A stretch of DNA of 64,000 nt from Halomarina litorea (GTDB taxonomy: Archaea > Halobacteriota > Halobacteria > Halobacteriales > Haloarculaceae), in contig NZ_CP100448.1 in assembly GCF_024227715.1 (NCBI RefSeq), positions 2,191,655 through 2,255,654 on the forward strand. Reading direction: 5' to 3'. Position numbers and translations under genes: made by a program. Shown one piece after another: positions 58,097-64,000 of this stretch. Position 1 is the stretch's first letter. Every line of letters starts with the position of its first letter. Below the pieces are notes generated by a model. That model did no database searches. It was not told the origin of the DNA and saw nothing but the letters and a program-made list of their open reading frames with translations.

Positions 58097-58414
58097 GGCT
58101 CGCCTACAAGCCGTCCGAAAGAATGACACTGCCCCTTGCAGGGGTGGCTACTCGACGGTATTGAACGGTGAATTATAGTGTGCGGAAGTTGAAACAAAAA
58201 CGAACGGACGGGCGGACGGGACGACGGGGTGTGAAGCTGGACGACCGCCCTCGACAGGTCGCGACCGTCCACCAGCGGGCCGTCCGCCCCGGCACTAGCG
58301 GTGCCTTCGTCGGACAGTACGGTCGGGGTCACGGGGAATCGTGTCGTGGTACCACGTGACATTCCCGAAACGATTAGGCGACGCGGATATGGTCCCCAAC
58401 TTCCTGTGTTCAGG

Positions 58415-58722
58415 TACACGGGATTGCCAGTCCCGTCCGGATCGTGTGCTTCGGCCCCGCGCCATGCCAAGCCCGGGGCCGTCGTTTCTCTTTCAGACAG
58501 CACCAGCCACCGTTGTGTTCGCCTTCTATCCCGTGAACTAAACATGCATAGACGTGAGAACTATCCTCCCTACCGCAAACCGGATAGTACGGAAGGAGGA
58601 CGAGCGGACTTGGCACACGACCGGCATGGCACGGCCTCTTTCCCCGGATGCAGTCGGGTGGCACCGACTGCGGGGGCTGGCACCCCCCACTCGTGGCGGT
58701 AGCGTCCCCAGCGTTACCGCCT
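58415..58722 (+). ncRNA. Structured element A' (chromosomal homologue of element A)
   Basis: It has the same features in the same order as element A: H1 ACGGGA-TTGCCAG-TCCCGT (58418-58436), H2 CGGCCCCG/CGGGGCCG with TGCCA in its loop (58452-58481), four TGGCAC (58611, 58627, 58659, 58678), H3 GCAGTCGG-GTGGCA-CCGACTGC (58650-58671) and H4 GCGGTAGCG/CGTTACCGC (58696-58720). An A-T pair of A becomes G-C in H3, and A-T becomes G-C and T.G becomes T-A in H4. It lies in a 787-base gap between genes and just upstream of the beta-helix gene; the part 58130-58380 holds only an ATTAGG-like TATA candidate near 58371. Confidence 0.6.
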
Positions 58723-58883
58723 TCTACCACCACACTCCGACTCGACAGCCGCGCGACCCACGCTCGACGCCGACCCTCGAACCCGATAGCGACGACCCTC
58801 GGCACCGACCCTCGACCTCGATAGTTCTCCCGGAGAGCGTCCCTCGCGGGGCGCGCCCCGAAAGACACTGGTGAGTCCCCGAC

Positions 58884-60272
58884 GTGGAGACGGACATCAC
58901 GGACGAAACTCCGGCGGACGACTCGCTCGTCCGCGGCAGGGACGGACAGTTCCGGTTCGAGCGAGCGGTGCGCGTCGACCCCGCCGAGACGGACGACGTC
59001 ACCGGCCACGTCGCCGACCGACTCGCAGACGGGACGCTCGTCCGGATCGATTCGGGTCGATACCGGGCGGACTCGGCGCTCGAGTACGTCGCCGAGGGCC
59101 ACACGGTCGGTATCGAGGTGGTGGGCGACGGTCCGGCGACGTGGGTCTGTCACGACGACACCGACCTCGTTGCCTCCCAGTTGGGGCGGTTCGGCGCCGG
59201 GTGGAGCCCGCTCGCCGGCCTCTACGTCGACGGGCCCATCGAACTGGTGAGCGAGGGCGACGCGAACTGCCCCGGGTTCGCCATCATGCACTTCGAGCAC
59301 GCCGAGGTGACGGGAGTCCGGGTGGCCGATGAGGCGACGCGGGAGACGCTCTACTTCAGGCACGACAACCACGCCCCGGCGAGCCACGACCAGCCGAGTT
59401 ACTTCGAGGACCTCTCGGTTGCGGGGATGTCCACGCCGACGACGGGGCGCAACTCCGCGTTCGGCTTCTTCTCCGAGGGGATGGAGGGACCGACCGTCCT
59501 CCGGGACGTCGACGTCGAGAACGCCGGTGGACACGGTGCCTACCTCTCGAACTCCTCGCGGATACACGTCGACGGTCTCAGGGCGAGGAACTGCGCGAGC
59601 ACGAACCTCAGGCTGCCGACCCGCAGTTACGTGAGAAACGTCGATGTCGTCCTCGACGGGGACTACCGCCACCAGCGGGACGCGGTCGGCATCGCCGCCA
59701 TCGAGAACGAGGCCGCGTTCGAGGGGGGCGACCCCATCGGGATGCAGGTCGTCGAGAACGCGACCATCGAGCACTGCTGTCACGCGAACGGCGTCCGCTA
59801 CAGCCTGAAACTCGGTCACGACAAGGACGGGATGGACGCCGGCGACGTCGACTTCGTCGACCTCACCGTCGAACACGAACGGACGGACGCTCCCGCCGTG
59901 TGGGTCGGGACGAACTTCTCGGGGACCGCCCGATTCGACGACGCGTGCACCATCAACGGGAAGCGGGTTCGAGAGCACGTCGAGGAGGGGACCGGACAGG
60001 TCCGCGTCCCCGAAGGTGCGACCCTGGAGTTCGTCGAGACCATCGCCGACCCGGTCGTCGCCGACCCGTTCGCCGACGGCCGGTTCGCCGCCGCGCGAGA
60101 CGACGAGAACGGGACCACCGGTACGTCCGCGTCCGAATCGCAGTCGAGGCAGTCCGCGCCGGGACAGTCCACCGCGACCGGCCTCCCGCACGGGACGTGG
60201 ACCGTCGGGGGACTGACGGTCGTTCTCGACGAGACGGGACTGCGAATCTCCCGGTCCGGACCCGACGACTGA
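58884..60272 (+). CDS. Beta-helix protein, chromosomal paralogue of the viral tailspike-like protein
   Basis: A GTG start gives 462 residues, METDITDETPADDSLVRGRD. The beta-helix is roughly 60% identical by eye to residues 1-370 of the viral protein at 44301-46175, with shared EGDANCPGFAI, SHDQPSY/ DHDQPSY and GRNSAFGFFSEGMEGPT. The two C-terminal sandwich domains of the viral copy are absent and replaced by a short Ser/Gln linker and GTWTVGGLTVVLDETGLRIS. No signal peptide was seen. It may be a captured or donor gene, or a relic of another virus. Confidence 0.72.
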   Translation: METDITDETPADDSLVRGRDGQFRFERAVRVDPAETDDVTGHVADRLADGTLVRIDSGRYRADSALEYVAEGHTVGIEVVGDGPATWVCHDDTDLVASQLGRFGAGWSPLAGLYVDGPIELVSEGDANCPGFAIMHFEHAEVTGVRVADEATRETLYFRHDNHAPASHDQPSYFEDLSVAGMSTPTTGRNSAFGFFSEGMEGPTVLRDVDVENAGGHGAYLSNSSRIHVDGLRARNCASTNLRLPTRSYVRNVDVVLDGDYRHQRDAVGIAAIENEAAFEGGDPIGMQVVENATIEHCCHANGVRYSLKLGHDKDGMDAGDVDFVDLTVEHERTDAPAVWVGTNFSGTARFDDACTINGKRVREHVEEGTGQVRVPEGATLEFVETIADPVVADPFADGRFAAARDDENGTTGTSASESQSRQSAPGQSTATGLPHGTWTVGGLTVVLDETGLRISRSGPDD

Positions 60273-60360
60273 TTGCGCTCCGGGGGTCGGGGCGCCCGCG
60301 GCCGCGTGCGCTCTGCCCGTTCGGGCCGCTCACGAGTCTGGCCAGAAATCACCGAGTGAT

Positions 60361-60443
60361 GGGCCGGAACGCCAGCGGGGATCAGCCGAAGTGGCACACC
60401 GGCCTTCCCGGAGAGACGGAGACGGCGCTCCCGTGTGTCTCTT
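60361..60443 (+). ncRNA. Structured element B' (chromosomal homologue of element B)
   Basis: It shares ACGCCAGCGGGGA (60368-60380), the following GCCG-AGTG-CACAC pattern, GCCTTCCC and a CGTGTGTCT end with element B. A GGCCGG/CCGGCC pair closes its 5' half (60362-60367 with 60400-60405). The order A' - beta-helix - B' parallels A ... B in the provirus. It has no coding frame. Confidence 0.45.
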
Positions 60444-60586
60444 TCGCCTATCTGTGTAGCCACGAGTCGGGTTCACACCCCCCGGACCACCGGGGTGGAC
60501 ACGGGAAGGACGACCGGAGTCGCCTCGTGGTGACCGCGCAGAACCCGGGGTAGTCGGTGTCACGGTCCGAGAGAGCGTCCGGGCGG

Positions 60587-60739
60587 TTACTCGTACCAGC
60601 AGGGTGGTTCGGGCCCGTCGGGTTCGCGTATCGTCGCGATGGTGGCGAGTGCTACGTAGAGGCACGCGGCGGCACCGAGGGCGGCGGTCCTGACCAGCGG
60701 GTGTGACCGGCGTTCGGGCGGTCGGATTGCGATGCTCAT
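60587..60739 (-). CDS. 50-residue single-pass membrane protein
   Basis: The protein MSIAIRPPERRSHPLVRTAA has one hydrophobic segment (ALGAAACLYVALATIATI) and a Pro/Trp-containing tail DGPEPPCWYE. It stands beside a DUF7344 regulator, a common pairing in haloarchaea, with about 105 bases between them. Confidence 0.55.
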   Translation of the reverse strand: MSIAIRPPERRSHPLVRTAALGAAACLYVALATIATIREPDGPEPPCWYE

Positions 60740-60843
60740 ACGTACCAATCGTCAACGAAGCATAAACTCTTTCTGCAACGTTATCCGAATGTTTAAATTG
60801 TTGAATTAGTGAATTTCTTGCCGTGGGCACTGGGCCGGGCGGT

Positions 60844-61182
60844 TCACTCGCCGACGGACTCGAGGGGCGCCCGGAACTGCTCGCAGTTCGGGCCCACACC
60901 GACCAGTCGGTCGCTCTCTTCGTACTCGATGACGCCGTGTCGGGCGAGTTTGGGGAAGTGGACGTGCAGGAGGACGGTCAGACTGGGCGCGATGTCGCCG
61001 GCGGCCACGTCGCTCACCGGGACGCCCTCGATGATGCTCGTGACGCGACGTGCCACTTCTCTGGCCTCGAGCGGGCATCGAGAGGGATCCGCGTCCAGCA
61101 ACACACGGATGGTCGCGCGACGGTGTTCATCCGAGAGAATCTCGAATAGTACGTCCGTCGTCAGCGTCGGACGGTAGCCCAT
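60844..61182 (-). CDS. DUF7344-type winged-helix regulator
   Basis: The 112-residue protein reads MGYRPTLTTDVLFEILSDEH and RRATIRVLLDADPSRCPLEA, then LTVLLHVHFPKLARHGVIEY, the DUF7344 fold with the signature LHHVHLPKL-like block (here LLHVHFPKL). It is probably a DNA-binding regulator. The 310 bases after it are AT-rich with no gene. Confidence 0.72.
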   Translation of the reverse strand: MGYRPTLTTDVLFEILSDEHRRATIRVLLDADPSRCPLEAREVARRVTSIIEGVPVSDVAAGDIAPSLTVLLHVHFPKLARHGVIEYEESDRLVGVGPNCEQFRAPLESVGE

Positions 61183-61492
61183 TGCCGTTACAGGATGTAC
61201 ATATCGACAACCTCAGATAAATCGTCCGTATGCGGCCTCGGCGGAAACTACTTGAACTAGAGCAGTTCCGACGGGCACCACCTCGCGACGGGCGCGGGAG
61301 AGGCCGTCCCATCGCGTCCGTTGCCACATCCCGAAACTCGTGTGAAAAATTTACTCCAACTATATCGAATCTGAAGAATGTTAATCAAATCCATGACAAA
61401 TGTGATGTATACTCGATTAGTCCTGTCGCCAGCAATGGGATATACTGGCAAACCGACTCGTCGCTCCGCGGGAACGACAGGCTGGCCGAACG

Positions 61493-61780
61493 ATGGAGTC
61501 TGAGGAACACGACCGACCGACCGGTCGGCTCCTCTACGAGACGGATATGGACCCCGAGGAGGAACCGAGCGTCGCCGTCGTCGAGGCGATAGCGAAGGTA
61601 GAGGAGTGCTCGGCGAACGACCTTCCGGAGCGCCTGTTCACCGTGACGGACCCCGACGCCCTCGACCAAGTGCTGGTCGACCCGGCGAACGCCGGAATGG
61701 CGACGGTCGAGTTCGAGTTCTGTGGCTATCGCGTCACCCTGACGCGGGACGGCACGCTCCGAGTCGCTACCGTCCCCTAG
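61493..61780 (+). CDS. HalOD1-domain protein
   Basis: The 95-residue protein has EEPSVAVVEAIAKVEECSAN, DLPERLFTVTDPDALDQVLV and FEFCGYRVTLTRDGTLRVAT, the haloarchaeal output domain HalOD1. Such single-domain proteins are signalling adaptors of unknown mechanism. The AT-rich stretch 61330-61440 before it probably holds its promoter. Confidence 0.75.
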   Translation: MESEEHDRPTGRLLYETDMDPEEEPSVAVVEAIAKVEECSANDLPERLFTVTDPDALDQVLVDPANAGMATVEFEFCGYRVTLTRDGTLRVATVP

Positions 61781-61825
61781 CTCCCGCGTGGGCCGCGCTG
61801 TAGCCGCCCGTGGGACCGCCCCGGG

Positions 61826-61902
61826 GTCGAACTCAGGGAGTCGACCCCGGCAAGTCGAACCCGGGAAATCGAACCCGAGGGTCGACGGGGAATCGAACCC
61901 GG
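61826..61902. repeat. Short imperfect tandem repeat of GTCGAACCCGGGAA-like units
   Basis: About six units of 11-14 bases vary around GTCGAACCCGGGAA. They lie in the 504-base gap between the HalOD1 gene and the oxidoreductase gene, which otherwise shows no gene. Function unknown; slippage is the simplest origin. Confidence 0.55.
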
Positions 61903-62284
61903 CGGGCCGGACGGCGGCGATGCTGTCGGAGGTGCTGTGAGGAAGAACAGGGGCGGTGACCTGAGCAGGCAGCCTGGGGATGCTGTCCGGGGACACCCGC
62001 CGCGAGTCAGGTATGGCGTGCGGCGTGAGGTCCCGGCGACACCGCCGAAGTCGTCCTACGACCCTCTCTTCGATCGGGCGGAGATAAGTGTCCGGTAACC
62101 GACTTGTGTGTGGGTTACGGGAGGGAATCGGGCTACCGACCGGTTACCCGATTCCGGCGGGTCGACCGTCGGCGCACTCGGCTGGCGCGTTGGATTGGCG
62201 TTCTCGGTCACCGCGTCGGTCGACGGGGCAGCGCGGTTAGTCGAGGCGGTCGGTCGGCGCGGTCGGCGCGGTCAACCGGAGGGG

Positions 62285-63379
62285 TCAGTCGGCGGACTCC
62301 GGGACCTCGTGGTCGTTCAGTTCCGCGGTGGGAAGGAGCGTCCGCTCGAAGTCGAAGTCGTCGAGGTCGCGGCCGGCGGCGACGCGGCGCGGCCAGTCGG
62401 GGTTGGCGAGCGCCCCCGTACCGAGGGTGACGAGGTCCGCCCCGCTCTCGACGGCGCTCCGGGCGCGGTCGGGGTCTTCCAGCCCCCCATTGGCGACGAC
62501 CGGTGCGTCGTGTCGGGCGGCCAGTTTCGCGAGCGTCGGGCCGCCCTCGACGGCTGGGGCCGTGACGTCCTCCTCGGTGACGTGGAGGTAGTCCGCGCCC
62601 GCCTCGACCAGCGTCTCGAAGACGACGGCGGCCTCCTCCTCGCCGCCCCAGGCGTGTTCGGGGTCGTTGACCTTCGTCTGGGAGAGGCGGATGCCGACGA
62701 CGAAGTCCTCGGGCGTGGCGTCCTGGACGGCGGCGACGACCTCCGCGGGGAACCGCACGCGGTTCTCGACGCTCCCACCGTATTCGTCGTCCCGCCGGTT
62801 CGTGTAGTCCGTGATGAACGAATCGAGGAGGTAGCCGTTCGCGCCGTGGACCTCGACGCCGTCGAACCCGGCCTCGACGGCGTTCTCGGCGGCCGCGACG
62901 AACGACTCGCGGACCGCCTCGATACCCTCCGTCGAGAGCGCCGTCGGCGTCGCGAACTCGCCGCTGCCGCCGTACAGTTCGAGCTGTTCGCCCTTCGGCT
63001 CGACGGCGGAGGGGCCGACCGTCTCGTCGGTGTAGCGGTTGCCCTGTACGAGCGGGCCGGCGTGCATCAACTGGGCGAAGATGGGTGCCCCGACGTCGTG
63101 GACCCGTTCGGTGACGTCCCGCCACGCGGTGACCTGCTCGTCCGTGGCGAGTCCCGGCTGGTTGTCGTACCCCTGGCTGTGCGCCTCGTCGGTGTGGACG
63201 CCCTCGGTGAGGAGAAACGAGAAGCCACCCTCGGCGAACTTGGTGTAGTACCGGGCCATCTCCTCGGTCGCGCGGCCGTCGTCGGTCGCGCTCGTCCGGG
63301 TCATCGGCGCGAGACCGACGCGGTTGGCGAGCGTGTGACCGTCCAGCGTGACCTCGTCGAACAGCGTGTCCTCTGACAT
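62285..63379 (-). CDS. NADH:flavin oxidoreductase (Old Yellow Enzyme family)
   Basis: The start at MSEDTLFDEVTLDGHTLANR gives 364 residues; a longer start would add 36 unlike residues. NRVGLAPMTRTSATDDG, FAQLMHAG, FDGVEVHGANGYLLDSFI, DEYGGSVENRVRF and VVANGGLEDPDRA are the FMN- and substrate-binding blocks of the family. It reduces activated alkenes using NAD(P)H; the natural substrate is unknown. Confidence 0.88.
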   Translation of the reverse strand: MSEDTLFDEVTLDGHTLANRVGLAPMTRTSATDDGRATEEMARYYTKFAEGGFSFLLTEGVHTDEAHSQGYDNQPGLATDEQVTAWRDVTERVHDVGAPIFAQLMHAGPLVQGNRYTDETVGPSAVEPKGEQLELYGGSGEFATPTALSTEGIEAVRESFVAAAENAVEAGFDGVEVHGANGYLLDSFITDYTNRRDDEYGGSVENRVRFPAEVVAAVQDATPEDFVVGIRLSQTKVNDPEHAWGGEEEAAVVFETLVEAGADYLHVTEEDVTAPAVEGGPTLAKLAARHDAPVVANGGLEDPDRARSAVESGADLVTLGTGALANPDWPRRVAAGRDLDDFDFERTLLPTAELNDHEVPESAD

Positions 63380-63524
63380 CGGTGTCGGTCCTTGGAGAGG
63401 GAGACGGAAGAGCCAAAACCGTCCGTGTGATGGCCGCGCAATCCCTCCGAACGACCGTGTTCGATGTCGAGTGCGAACAGTCTTCACGGTGAGGCGCCTT
63501 CACGACCCCGCGAGCGGCGTCGGT

Positions 63525-63600
63525 GTGACGGGTGGGACGAGTGACGGGTGGGACGAGTGACGGATGGGACGGGTGACGGACGGGATGGAGTGACGGCTGG
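63525..63600. repeat. 16-base tandem repeat
   Basis: GTGACGGGTGGGACGA is present twice exactly (63525-63540, 63541-63556), then twice with changes and once as a part. It lies in the 365-base gene-free gap after the oxidoreductase start. No other feature was found in the gap besides an AT-rich patch at 63700-63755. Confidence 0.65.
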
Positions 63601-63745
63601 AATCCGGGAGGTGGGGATAGAATAGCGGTGCGGATAGGAAGGTTGAAATCGGAGGGTCGCTAGTGTGAAATGGACACTGTTCGCCGATACCACCCCTCTT
63701 GTCCGAATAATCCGATATTTCTCTGCTATTAGGGTGCAGATAGTT

Positions 63746-64000
63746 CTATATCTTCCCTCTTTTCTCCGCCATCTGTCTAATCTCGTTGGCGATTTCCCAC
63801 ATCGACTCGTCCAGTTCCCCGAGGACGGTGATGGTCGCGTCGAGGTCGGTGTTCAGTTCCGCGGTGTAGTACGTCCCGCCCTGGATGCCGCCGGTCTGCG
63901 TGGTGAGCGTGATCTGACTGTGTAAGTCGAGTTCCTGCAGGTGGTCGCGCATCCGCCGCTGGACGAGCGGTTCTGACCCGACGCTCTCGGCGATGTCGCG
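63746..64000 (-). CDS. C-terminal winged-helix part of an Orc1/Cdc6-like protein, cut by the right edge
   Basis: The frame is open to base 64000 and ends at 63746. The 84 visible residues contain RDIAESVGSEPLVQRRMRDH, LQELDLHSQITLTTQTGGIQ and GGTYYTAELNTDLDATITVL, a helix-turn-helix followed by a Gly-rich wing as at the end of haloarchaeal Orc1/Cdc6 proteins. Only the wing domain is visible, so the call is provisional. Confidence 0.55.
   Translation of the reverse strand, partial: RDIAESVGSEPLVQRRMRDHLQELDLHSQITLTTQTGGIQGGTYYTAELNTDLDATITVLGELDESMWEIANEIRQMAEKRGKI

Noticed and set aside
58168-58359. A 63-codon plus-strand frame before element A'
   Set aside because: Basic, low-complexity composition unlike local proteins and no start signal.
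58410-60191. A 593-codon open frame on the minus strand
   Set aside because: It is antisense to the beta-helix gene and to element A', is rich in Arg/Gly/Val as expected from a shadow in GC-rich DNA, and has no domain.
60330-60899. A 189-codon minus-strand frame across B' and the small membrane gene
   Set aside because: It overlaps better-supported features and has Arg/Thr/Pro shadow composition.
57862-64000. A third att core marking a second, tandem provirus
   Set aside because: No further copy of CCCACCCTTGGC was found to the right end of the window.

Overview
The window is haloarchaeal chromosome carrying one complete-looking tailed provirus. The evidence is high GC, acidic proteins, TATA-type promoters about 27 bases before start codons, ATGA/GTGA gene overlaps, haloarchaeal families (DUF7344, DUF7504, HalOD1, DUF5785), an archaeal GTP cyclohydrolase III and an archaeal MBF1.

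Layout. 1-13433 is ordinary chromosome: AlaX (cut by the left edge), MBF1, tRNA-Leu(GAG), small conserved genes, GTP cyclohydrolase III, a branched-chain amino-acid ABC transporter (binding protein on +, the livH-M-G-F operon on -), phosphoglycerate kinase and a GNAT acetyltransferase. A tRNA-Thr(TGT) at 13434-13507 is the integration target. Its last 17 bases (13491-13507) recur exactly at 57845-57861, next to a tyrosine-recombinase gene, so the provirus spans about 13491-57861 (44.4 kb).

Provirus, left to right: an operon of tiny zinc-binding proteins (13577-15724); a winged-helix regulator, membrane and zinc-finger genes and a nuclease (15909-19520); the packaging and head module (terminase, portal, MuF, protease/scaffold, decoration, DUF2184-type capsid; 19576-27032); connector and tail genes including a 1149-residue tape measure and no recognisable sheath, which suggests a long non-contractile tail (27038-39131); tail fibres (39160-41497); a lower-GC glycan-acting cassette (NodB-like fibre, sulfatase-like hydrolase) followed by a beta-helix tailspike-like protein (41531-46175); a divergent regulatory switch with dense palindromes (46294-48488); an accessory zone of structured non-coding DNA and membrane or secreted genes (48700-53110); an early-type operon ending in a viral PCNA (53224-56549); and the integrase.

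57862-64000 is chromosome again: a zinc-ribbon gene, then a locus at 58380-60460 that mirrors provirus parts (the same two structured non-coding elements and a paralogue of the viral beta-helix protein), then regulators, an Old Yellow Enzyme homologue and a C-terminal piece of what looks like an Orc1/Cdc6 protein.

The most unusual content is a set of candidate structured RNAs. Element A (48760-49062) has a chromosomal homologue A' (58415-58722) with compensatory base changes in two helices. Element B (49897-49976) has a homologue B' (60361-60443). Element C (52756-52865) is a TATA-preceded three-way junction whose hexaloop TGCCAC is the exact complement of the hexaloop GTGGCA of element A. 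Repeated TGCCA/TGGCA loops suggest loop-loop pairing. No described RNA family was recognised, and all of this rests on reading the sequence by eye.
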